A stretch of DNA of 5,067 bases from Desulfovibrio sp. (GTDB taxonomy: Bacteria > Desulfobacterota > Desulfovibrionia > Desulfovibrionales > Desulfovibrionaceae): positions 1 through 5,067 of the forward strand of contig JAQVZK010000191.1 of NCBI GenBank assembly GCA_028708195.1. Direction: 5' to 3'. Below are positions 1 to 5,067 of the stretch, in pieces. How positions within the stretch are numbered: position 1 is the stretch's first letter; each line of letters opens with the position of its first letter. Made by a program: the position numbers and the translations under genes. The notes below the pieces were generated by a model that saw only the letters and a list, made by a program, of their open reading frames with translations, was not told the DNA's origin and ran no database searches.

Positions 1-922
1 CTCGCGCGAGCACTATCGCTTCGTGGGTTCACTCTTTGATGAGTTGCTGCAACGCACGGGCAAAAAACCTTCAGATATCAATCTGGTGACTGTGGCTCGG
101 GGCCCGGGTTTGCTGGGCAGCCTGCTTGTGGGGGTAGCCTTTGCAAAGGGCCTTGCCCTTGGCCTGAGAGCCCGTTTTCTTGGCGTTAATCACCTTCATG
201 CCCACTTGCTTGCAACATGCCTTGAACACCCGCTGACCTTCCCGGCACTGGGGCTGCTTGTCTCTGGTGGGCATACGCATCTGTACCACATGGAAGCCCC
301 CTCAAAATGCACGCCCCTTGGCCGAACCCTGGATGACGCGGCAGGGGAGGCTTTTGACAAGGTGGCCAAAATCCTTGGTCTGTCGTATCCCGGTGGCCGT
401 CTGATGGACGCACTGGCACGGGAAGGGCGGGCCGACAGTGTGGCCTTTCCTCGCCCCTATCTTGACAACGACAATCTTGATTTCAGTTTCAGCGGGCTAA
501 AAACAGCGGCCAGCAGCTACATTCAGCAAGCCTTTCAAGGGCTGACATGGCCGCGCCCCCTGCGCTCTGTTGATGAAGCCCCGCAAGAGCTTAAAGACTG
601 CTGCGCCGCGTTCAACGCCGCAGTGGTAGACACCCTTTGTAAAAAAACAGAAAGGGCGCTGAACAGGATTCCGCAACTTGAGACCCTGATTTTGGCTGGC
701 GGGGTAGCGAGCAATTCTCTGCTGCGCCAGCGCATAACAGAACTTATGGAGCGCAGAGGGGGCAGGGCGCTCATACCCAGCCCAAACCTGTGCACGGACA
801 ACGCAGCCATGATAGCATTTGCGGGATGGCTTTTGGGAAATGAAGGGTTTTACCACCACCTGAATATGGAAACCATCCCCAGAGGACGCGCTGTGCCCAA
901 TGACATGCAACGCTGTCAGTAA
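1..922 (+). CDS. tsaD: TsaD, tRNA t6A37 threonylcarbamoyltransferase (5' end cut by window edge)
   Basis: TsaD (Gcp/YgjD, ASKHA fold) transfers the threonylcarbamoyl group from TC-AMP to A37 of ANN-decoding tRNAs, in a cytoplasmic complex with TsaB and TsaE. The reading frame is open from position 2 to the TAA at 920-922. It begins with SREH, a conserved TsaD segment, so the GTG at 23 is internal and the true start lies upstream. About 306 residues are visible; the family has about 340-360, so some 40-50 N-terminal residues are missing. Numbering from position 2, the visible signatures are: metal-binding HxxxH at H64/H68 (codons 191 and 203), SGGHT at 88-92, the GRTLDDAAGEAFDK region from 107, SFSGLKTA at 162-169, AGGVASNSLLR at 232-242, and CTDNAAMIA at 264-272 with the third metal ligand D266. 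The stretch between SFSGLKTA and the AVVDTL helix is longer than in E. coli TsaD. No clear intrinsic terminator follows. Confidence 0.95.
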   Translation, partial: SREHYRFVGSLFDELLQRTGKKPSDINLVTVARGPGLLGSLLVGVAFAKGLALGLRARFLGVNHLHAHLLATCLEHPLTFPALGLLVSGGHTHLYHMEAPSKCTPLGRTLDDAAGEAFDKVAKILGLSYPGGRLMDALAREGRADSVAFPRPYLDNDNLDFSFSGLKTAASSYIQQAFQGLTWPRPLRSVDEAPQELKDCCAAFNAAVVDTLCKKTERALNRIPQLETLILAGGVASNSLLRQRITELMERRGGRALIPSPNLCTDNAAMIAFAGWLLGNEGFYHHLNMETIPRGRAVPNDMQRCQ

Positions 923-931
923 TGTGTTAAA

Positions 932-970
932 GACCTGTCTAAAATATGAGATTGTCTTGACAGTCAGGTC
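932..970. repeat. Imperfect inverted repeat running into the -35 box
   Basis: The arm GACCTGTCT at 932-940 pairs with AGTCAGGTC at 962-970 at 8 of 9 positions, with 21 bp between. A smaller palindrome, TGTC-TT-GACA at 953-962, lies inside and covers the -35 box. The placement would suit an operator. It has no T-tract after it, so it is unlikely to be an intrinsic terminator of tsaD. It may also be chance. Confidence 0.35.
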
Positions 971-985
971 GTTGGAACCTACTCT
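957..985 (+). promoter_or_regulatory. Probable sigma70-type promoter of trxA-trxB-bamD
   Basis: A perfect -35 box TTGACA at 957-962 is followed after exactly 17 bp by TACTCT at 980-985. The latter keeps the three most conserved -10 positions (TA at the start, T at the end). Transcription would begin near 991-993, giving a leader of about 100 nt before trxA. It is the only good promoter-like pair I see in the 170-bp tsaD-trxA gap. The start site is inferred, not observed. Confidence 0.65.
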
Positions 986-1036
986 TAGTCAATACAGAGG
1001 CCTGGGTTTTTTGGCCCTTGGTTTCGGTTTCCTTTT

Positions 1037-1061
1037 CTGCGGGCTCCTTCAGGAGCAGCAG
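1037..1061 (+). promoter_or_regulatory. Hairpin in the trxA 5' leader
   Basis: GCTCCT at 1043-1048 and AGGAGC at 1051-1056 are exact complements. The flanking CTGC at 1037-1040 can pair with GCAG at 1058-1061 across a small asymmetric bulge (GG opposite A), giving a stem of up to about 9 pairs. It ends roughly 20 nt before the trxA ribosome binding site and sequesters an SD-like AGGAG at 1051-1055 that is not the functional site. No T-tract follows, so it is not a terminator. A role in mRNA stability or translation is only a possibility. Confidence 0.4.
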
Positions 1062-1079
1062 TGCGACACATAGCAAACT

Positions 1080-1085
1080 AAGGAG
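1080..1085 (+). promoter_or_regulatory. Ribosome binding site of trxA
   Basis: AAGGAG lies 7 nt before the ATG at 1093. It fixes that ATG as the start and argues against an in-frame TTG at 1018, which would add 25 residues unlike any thioredoxin. Confidence 0.85.
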
Positions 1086-1092
1086 TATAGTT

Positions 1093-1416
1093 ATGGCTGA
1101 ACAGGTCACAGACGCCACCTTTGAAAGTGTTGTCCTCAAGTCAGATCTGCCGGTTCTGCTCGACTTCTGGGCTCCCTGGTGCGGTCCCTGCCGTGCGGTT
1201 GGTCCCATTATTGATGAGCTTTCCACAGAATATGCTGGAAAGGTGCGCATTGTAAAAATGAATGTGGATGAAAACCCCGCTACTCCTACCAAATTTGGTA
1301 TTCGGGCTATCCCCACATTGGTGCTTTTCAAAAACGGTGAGACAGTTGAGCAGGTCACCGGAGCAGTAACCAAGGCTGCCATGAAAGACTTGCTCGACAA
1401 CAAGGCCCTCGCATGA
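1093..1416 (+). CDS. trxA: Thioredoxin
   Basis: A 107-residue cytoplasmic thioredoxin, the usual length for the family. It reduces protein disulfides (ribonucleotide reductase, PAPS/APS reductase, peroxiredoxins and others) and is itself recycled by thioredoxin reductase, encoded immediately downstream. The classical active site WCGPC occupies residues 29-33, the buried aspartate corresponding to E. coli D26 is D24, and the cis-proline loop RAIPT has P74. The FKNGE turn (residues 79-83) and the G90-containing strand are also in place. The ATG at 1093 is chosen because of the AAGGAG seven bases upstream and because the protein then begins exactly where thioredoxins do. The stop overlaps the trxB start in an ATGA (1413-1416), so the two are co-transcribed and probably translationally coupled. 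Nothing in the catalytic core is unusual. Confidence 0.97.
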   Translation: MAEQVTDATFESVVLKSDLPVLLDFWAPWCGPCRAVGPIIDELSTEYAGKVRIVKMNVDENPATPTKFGIRAIPTLVLFKNGETVEQVTGAVTKAAMKDLLDNKALA

Positions 1417-2339
1417 AATCGTATGATGCCGTTGTGATCGGCGGCGGCCCTGCCGGCGTCACCGCAGCCATGTACTTGGCTCGGTCGGGTTGCAGCGTTC
1501 TTTTACCCGAGCGATTGACCTCGGGGGGCCAGTTGTTGCAGACCGAAGCGCTGGAAAATTATCCGGGCTTTCCCAAGGGCATCAAAGGCTACGAGCTTGC
1601 TGACCTTTTCACTGCGCATCTTGAAGGTTTAACGGTAGACAGGCCCGCCATTGTAGTTGATTCCATTACCGGCTCGGCGGGCCAGTTTACCGTACACACG
1701 GCTGATGAAGATTATCTGTGCAAAACTGTGCTTGTGTGCTCTGGTGCCAAGCACCGTACTCTTGGCCTTGAGGGCGAAGACAGGCTGCGTGGACGCGGGC
1801 TTTCGTACTGCGCACTTTGCGATGGAAACTTCTATCGCAATCAGACTGTGGCCGTGGCTGGCGGCGGCAATGCCGCCCTTGAAGAAAGTCTTTATCTTTC
1901 CAAGATTGTCGGCAAACTGCACCTCATTCACCGGCGTGACAGCTTTCGCGGCCTCAAAGTCTATCAAGACAGGCTCGAAAGCATGCCAGAAAAGGTGAAT
2001 ATCATACGCAGCTCGGTTATCACCAAGCTGCATGGTGAAGATACACTGACCGGCCTGACCGTCAAAAATATCAATTCCGGTCAAGAAGAGCTGTTGCCAG
2101 TTGATGGGCTTTTCGTCTATGTAGGTTTTGCCCCTGTTACAAATTTTTTGCCACAAGGCATTGAGCTTGATGAACAGGGCTTTATTGTGACTGATACAGA
2201 AATGCGCACCAATATTCCCGGCATTTTTGCCGCTGGCGACATTCGCTCCAAGCTTTGCCGCCAAGTTATCACTGCCGCCGGCGATGGCGCAACCGCCGCA
2301 CAAGCGGCATTTGTATTCCTGGAACAGCTCCATGCATAA
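1413..2339 (+). CDS. trxB: Thioredoxin reductase (NADPH, FAD-dependent)
   Basis: A 308-residue low-molecular-weight thioredoxin reductase that passes electrons from NADPH through FAD and a redox disulfide to thioredoxin. In order: the N-terminal FAD dinucleotide fold with GGGPAG at 10-15; SGGQ at 37-40 and ENYPGFP at 48-54; the redox-active CALCD at 133-137 (C133/C136); the NADPH fold GGGNAALEE at 150-158; HRRDSFR at 173-179, whose arginines R174, R175 and R179 match those that bind the NADP 2'-phosphate in E. coli TrxB; and the C-terminal FAD motif from GIFAAGD (270-276) to DGATAA (291-296). All elements are intact, and the basic HRRDxFR motif predicts NADPH rather than NADH or ferredoxin use. 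Translation starts inside the trxA stop codon with only a weak AAGG (1402-1405) upstream, consistent with coupling. The 3' end overlaps bamD by 8 bp. Confidence 0.96.
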   Translation: MKSYDAVVIGGGPAGVTAAMYLARSGCSVLLPERLTSGGQLLQTEALENYPGFPKGIKGYELADLFTAHLEGLTVDRPAIVVDSITGSAGQFTVHTADEDYLCKTVLVCSGAKHRTLGLEGEDRLRGRGLSYCALCDGNFYRNQTVAVAGGGNAALEESLYLSKIVGKLHLIHRRDSFRGLKVYQDRLESMPEKVNIIRSSVITKLHGEDTLTGLTVKNINSGQEELLPVDGLFVYVGFAPVTNFLPQGIELDEQGFIVTDTEMRTNIPGIFAAGDIRSKLCRQVITAAGDGATAAQAAFVFLEQLHA

Positions 2340-3063
2340 AAAACTGCTACGCTCCTTTCTGCTTGCCATGAGTATCTTCATGGTTTCCGGTTGCGGCATC
2401 ATTGACATGATCTATTTGCCGCCGGCCGAAGACACTGCGCAGGAAATTTTTGAAGCCGCCAACGACGCCATGAGTGAAAAAAACTATGTGCGTGCTGTGG
2501 AGCTGTATAACAAACTGCGTGATACCTATCCATTCAGCCCTTATACCATAGATGCTGAACTTTCATTGGGTGATGCTTACTTCCTTGATGAGGAGTATGA
2601 GCTTTCCACTGAAAGCTACAAGGATTTTGAATCCCTGCATCCAAGGCATGAGGCCATTCCCTATGTGCTGTACCAGACGGGCATGTCCTTGCTGAAGCAG
2701 TTCCGCTCTGTTGACAGGGCCACTACGGAACTTCAGGAAGCCTACGATTACTTCAATCGTTTGCAGCAAATGTATCCTGATTCGCCGTACGCCAAAGGCG
2801 CGGAAGAACACATGCTGACCTGCCGCAAACTTATGGCTGAACACGAGCTCTATATTGCTGATGTGTTCTGGCATATGAAAAAATACGGCCCGGCATGGCA
2901 CCGCTACGAATTTATCATAAAAAATTTCCAGGATGTGCCAGAAGTTGCTGAACACGCCAAGGAAAAAAGCCTTGTAGCCTACCATAACTACAAGGAAGAG
3001 CAGGCCAAAGAGACCCGCCAGAAGCGCCAAGGCTCTTGGCGAGAATGGTTCAAGTGGTTGTAA
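2332..3063 (+). CDS. bamD: BamD, outer-membrane assembly lipoprotein
   Basis: A 243-residue TPR lipoprotein, nearly the length of E. coli BamD (245). BamD is the essential accessory lipoprotein of the BAM complex. It sits on the periplasmic face of the outer membrane and helps BamA fold beta-barrel proteins. The signal peptide has basic residues (MHKK...R), a hydrophobic core and the lipobox VSGC with lipidated C21; G22 at +2 is not an inner-membrane retention signal. Helical TPR-like repeats follow, at roughly 37-71 (ending in YPFSPY, as in the family), 74-107, 110-154 (ending YPDSPY) and 174-207, then a charged tail ending in WREWFKWL. The ATG at 2332 is preferred over an in-frame upstream codon at 2227 because only the former puts the signal peptide at the N-terminus. 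It overlaps the trxB stop by 8 bp with only a weak GGA upstream, implying translational coupling. A general YfiO/ComL-like TPR lipoprotein is the alternative. Confidence 0.88.
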   Translation: MHKKLLRSFLLAMSIFMVSGCGIIDMIYLPPAEDTAQEIFEAANDAMSEKNYVRAVELYNKLRDTYPFSPYTIDAELSLGDAYFLDEEYELSTESYKDFESLHPRHEAIPYVLYQTGMSLLKQFRSVDRATTELQEAYDYFNRLQQMYPDSPYAKGAEEHMLTCRKLMAEHELYIADVFWHMKKYGPAWHRYEFIIKNFQDVPEVAEHAKEKSLVAYHNYKEEQAKETRQKRQGSWREWFKWL

Positions 3064-3074
3064 GAGAGTAGATC

Positions 3075-3099
3075 AAAGCCCCTTCGGGGGCTTTTTTTT
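3075..3099 (+). terminator. Intrinsic terminator of trxA-trxB-bamD
   Basis: AAAGCCCC (3075-3082) and GGGGCTTT (3087-3094) form a perfect 8-bp stem closed by the extra-stable cUUCGg tetraloop (TTCG at 3083-3086). It runs directly into eight Ts (3092-3099). It begins 12 bp after the bamD stop. The reverse orientation would have only three Ts after the stem, so it acts mainly on the plus strand. Confidence 0.93.
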
Positions 3100-3104
3100 A
3101 CCAA

Positions 3105-3109
3105 TGGAG
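3105..3109 (+). promoter_or_regulatory. Ribosome binding site of the CDF transporter
   Basis: TGGAG lies 7 nt before the ATG at 3117 and supports that start. It begins only 5 bp after the terminator T-tract, so there is almost no room for an independent promoter whose transcript starts downstream of the terminator. Confidence 0.7.
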
Positions 3110-3116
3110 TCATTCT

Positions 3117-4565
3117 ATGGTTGAGTCACAGGAAGCTGGCGCAGAAAAAAATCGCGCAGCACTCACATCCCTCTGGGCCGCTTTTGCCCTTACCGCCGTT
3201 AAACTTGTTGTTGGTTTGCAAACCAATAGCCTTGGCATCCTGTCCGAGGCCCTGCACAGCGGCCTGGACCTTGTGGCCGCAGCCATCACGCTGGCGGCAG
3301 TGCGCATCGCCTCCAAACCAGCCGACGCACGCCACCCCTATGGGCATGGCAAGATAGAAAACCTTTCTGCCCTGGCCGAAACCCTGCTTTTGTTTCTCAC
3401 CTGCTTTTGGGTTGTGTACGAAGGTGTGCAACGCCTTATGGCGGGCGATACCCCGGTGACGCCCTCCTTGTGGGGCGTGGGTGTTATGGCCCTGTCCATC
3501 ATCATTGATGTGAACAGGGTGCGTATCCTGCGACGTGTGGCCAAAAAATATAAAAGCCAGGCGCTGGAAGCTGACGCACTGCATTTTTCGACGGACATTC
3601 TGTCTTCAGCAGTGGTACTTGTGGGCGTTCTTGCGGTTTGGGTCGCTTCAGCGCTCAACTTGCCTGCTCCTTTACATGAAATTCTGGTACAGGCCGACAC
3701 GGTAGCAGCCCTGCTGGTGGCCTTGATCATCTTTCGTGCCAGTATTCGCATGGCCATGCAGGCCGTTGACACCCTTATGGATTCGGGATCAACCCGTGAA
3801 CGATCGGCAATCATCACAGCCGTAACAGAAATTCAGGGCATTACCGACGTTCGCGATGTGCGCCTGCGTTCCAGTGGCCCCATCAGTTTTGTCGATCTGA
3901 CAGTGGGTGTTGAGCCGGGCATCAAGGTAAGTGAAGGACATAGGTTGGCGCACGAAGCGGAACAGGCAGTGGCCCAGATATTGGAGGGGGCTGATGTCAC
4001 AGTTCATGTTGAACCGCACAGCGCCGATGAAAACAGCCACTGTGACCCATTTGCCATGGTGCAGCACACAGCCGCAAGCCACGGCTTTGCCGTGCACAAT
4101 GTGCACATTCTGCGCTCACCTGAAAGCTGTTATATTGAGCTGCATATCGAGCTTCCCGGCGGTATGCCTTTTGTTCAGGCATACAAGAGGGTCAAAGACT
4201 TTGAAGATGCCTTGCACACGTCAATTCCGGGGGTGGAGGTGGTGAGCCACCTTGAACCAGAAGGTGCGGCTTGTGCTCTGGCCTACGGGGCTTCTGTGTC
4301 CCTCACCTATGCTGAGATGGCCTGGCGCGAAATTGAAGCCACGGTTGCCAAAGAGCCTCTGGTCACAGCGCCGCACAAGTTTTCAGTCTACGACCTGCCG
4401 GAACAGGGTGTCTGCATTTCCTTTCACTGTGATGTTGATCCGGTGCTGAATGTAGAAGAGGCGCACACCATATGTATGCGCCTCGAAAAGCAGTTACGTA
4501 TGAGCATACCCCAGTTGGGCCGCATCATTATTCACATGGAGCCAGGTAATAAGACCCAGGCCTGA
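3117..4565 (+). CDS. CDF-family metal cation efflux transporter with three tandem C-terminal domains
   Basis: A 482-residue cation diffusion facilitator, an inner-membrane Me2+/H+ antiporter, probably for Zn2+ and perhaps Fe2+, Co2+ or Cd2+. Six membrane segments are predicted near 16-36, 44-64, 84-104, 117-133, 158-178 and 190-210. The transport site is HxxxD in TM2 (H47, D51) and HxxxD in TM5 (H156, D160), the zinc-type arrangement. D70, H73 and H77 in PADARHPYGHGK match the YiiP loop site. Typical bacterial CDFs end after one cytoplasmic domain at about 300 residues. Here that domain (about 226-300, ending VHVEP) is followed by a second (about 312-381, ending SHLEP) and a third (about 399-476, ending IHMEP). 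A short polar linker with H301, H308, C309 and D310 separates the first two. The gene has a good SD and tandem stops (TGA TAA, 4563-4568). It lies behind the bamD terminator and converges on engB. Substrate is inferred. Confidence 0.9.
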   Translation: MVESQEAGAEKNRAALTSLWAAFALTAVKLVVGLQTNSLGILSEALHSGLDLVAAAITLAAVRIASKPADARHPYGHGKIENLSALAETLLLFLTCFWVVYEGVQRLMAGDTPVTPSLWGVGVMALSIIIDVNRVRILRRVAKKYKSQALEADALHFSTDILSSAVVLVGVLAVWVASALNLPAPLHEILVQADTVAALLVALIIFRASIRMAMQAVDTLMDSGSTRERSAIITAVTEIQGITDVRDVRLRSSGPISFVDLTVGVEPGIKVSEGHRLAHEAEQAVAQILEGADVTVHVEPHSADENSHCDPFAMVQHTAASHGFAVHNVHILRSPESCYIELHIELPGGMPFVQAYKRVKDFEDALHTSIPGVEVVSHLEPEGAACALAYGASVSLTYAEMAWREIEATVAKEPLVTAPHKFSVYDLPEQGVCISFHCDVDPVLNVEEAHTICMRLEKQLRMSIPQLGRIIIHMEPGNKTQA

Positions 4566-4585
4566 TAAGCCGCGGAACCTCGTTG
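4566..4585. other. 20-bp convergent intergenic gap
   Basis: Only 20 bp separate the stop of the CDF gene from the stop of engB on the other strand. AAGCC at 4567-4571 can pair with GGCTT at 4593-4597, but there is no T-tract in either direction, so I cannot support an intrinsic terminator. The two transcripts probably overlap at their 3' ends. Confidence 0.5.
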
Positions 4586-5067
4586 CTACAGAGGCTTGAT
4601 GGTCGGGGCCTCAACCCCTGCAGCCTCAGCCAGTGCACGCCAGAGGTTTTCGATGCCAAGGCGGTTGCTGGATGAAGTCAGTACAGGGCTGATGCCTATG
4701 ATGTCTTGCCATTCTTTTTGCCGAAAAGCGCGCTCACGCTGGTTGCATTTATCAACTTTCGTCAAAATGGGCACCAGGCGCAGGCGATTCTTCTGGGCAA
4801 ACGCAGCAAGGTTTAAATCAAGCTGCTGCGGGGGCAGGCGGCAGTCAAGCAGCAGTGCCAGGGCTTTAAGACTTGAGCATTCAATCAGATAGCGCTCAAG
4901 CAGACGCGCCCATTTTTCTCTTTCACCGTGGCTGGCGCGGGCATAGCCATAGCCGGGCAGATCCACAAGGTAGAAGCCCAGGGGCTCTACCATGTAAAAA
5001 TTGACAGAACGTGTTTTACCTGGGGTAGAGCTGACCTTGGCCAGTTTCTTTCTATCGGCAAGGGCGT
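4586..5067 (-). CDS. engB: EngB/YsxC/YihA ribosome-biogenesis GTPase (5' end cut by window edge)
   Basis: A TRAFAC-class GTPase needed for late assembly of the large ribosomal subunit; the cytoplasmic protein is usually about 200 residues. The frame is open to the right edge, so the ATG at 4993-4991 is internal. The 24 codons before it encode recognisable EngB sequence, including [12 protein letters not shown]. About 159 residues are visible, numbered from the edge: G2 TPGKT at 14-18, G3 DLPGYGYA at 35-42 (a hallmark of this family), the D-x-R-x-x-P element DCRLPP at 74-79, G4 TKVDK at 102-106 and G5 SSS at 131-133. The G1 P-loop (GRSNVGKS in relatives) lies beyond the window and cannot be checked. 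The gene ends with TAG at 4588-4586 and converges on the CDF gene. Confidence 0.95.
   Translation of the reverse strand, partial: ALADRKKLAKVSSTPGKTRSVNFYMVEPLGFYLVDLPGYGYARASHGEREKWARLLERYLIECSSLKALALLLDCRLPPQQLDLNLAAFAQKNRLRLVPILTKVDKCNQRERAFRQKEWQDIIGISPVLTSSSNRLGIENLWRALAEAAGVEAPTIKPL

Noticed and set aside
995..1012. Possible tsaD terminator: short stem followed by TTTTTT
   Set aside because: The stem before the T-run is only about 3 bp (CAG/CTG), and the GGCC pair around the T-run puts the Ts in the loop. It is too weak to call.
1018..1092. In-frame N-terminal extension of thioredoxin from a TTG at 1018
   Set aside because: It has no Shine-Dalgarno sequence, lies in the leader hairpin region and would add 25 residues absent from thioredoxins. 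The ATG at 1093 has AAGGAG at ideal spacing.
939..1403. 154-codon minus-strand open frame opposite trxA and its promoter region
   Set aside because: It is antisense to an intact thioredoxin and its low-complexity composition (Ser/Thr/Leu-rich) looks like reverse translation noise.
2227..2331. In-frame upstream extension of bamD inside trxB
   Set aside because: It would bury the lipoprotein signal peptide 35 residues into the protein. The ATG at 2332 places the lipobox cysteine at residue 21, as expected.
1629..2408. 259-codon open frame on the minus strand opposite trxB and the start of bamD
   Set aside because: It lies wholly antisense to well-recognised genes, resembles no family I know, and has no ribosome binding site that I can see. 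It is a shadow of plus-strand codon bias.
3338..3817. Minus-strand open frames of about 150 codons opposite the CDF membrane region
   Set aside because: They are mirror images of a well-conserved transporter and show no independent features.
4596..4892. 98-codon plus-strand open frame opposite engB
   Set aside because: It is antisense to conserved GTPase motifs, lacks a recognisable family and has no supporting signals.

Overview
The window holds six protein-coding genes, two of them cut by the window edges, and reads as ordinary chromosomal housekeeping sequence from a Gram-negative bacterium. The outer-membrane lipoprotein BamD shows the cell has an outer membrane. Moderate GC, a CALCD thioredoxin-reductase active site and the combination of genes suggest a sulfate-reducing deltaproteobacterium close to Desulfovibrio. 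That placement is inferred from resemblance, not proven. I see no mobile element, CRISPR array, tRNA, rRNA or phage gene.

Layout, left to right. (1) Positions 1-922, plus strand: the 3' six-sevenths or so of tsaD (tRNA t6A synthesis), entering from the left edge. (2) Positions 923-1092: a 170-bp intergenic region with a convincing sigma70-type promoter (TTGACA, 17 bp, TACTCT), an inverted repeat running into the -35 box, and a leader of about 100 nt with a hairpin before a strong ribosome binding site. (3) Positions 1093-3063: a tightly overlapping cluster trxA-trxB-bamD (4-bp and 8-bp overlaps), closed by a textbook intrinsic terminator with a cUUCGg tetraloop at 3075-3099. (4) Positions 3117-4565: a cation diffusion facilitator (CDF) metal exporter whose C-terminal part contains three successive copies of the cytoplasmic CDF domain instead of one. 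(5) Positions 4586-5067, minus strand: the 3' part of engB/ysxC, a ribosome-assembly GTPase, convergent with the CDF gene and leaving only 20 bp between them.

How the genes fit together. trxA and trxB form a complete NADPH-thioredoxin reductase-thioredoxin couple, probably on one mRNA made from the promoter near 957-985. bamD is translationally coupled behind them, so an outer-membrane assembly factor shares expression with the cytoplasmic thiol-redox system. tsaD, the CDF gene and engB have no obvious functional link to that operon.

The most interesting item is the CDF protein. Its second and third C-terminal domain copies appear to keep the histidine and acidic positions that bind zinc in the E. 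coli YiiP cytoplasmic domain, whereas the first, membrane-proximal copy has lost two of them. I found no evidence for a wholly new biological system in this window.
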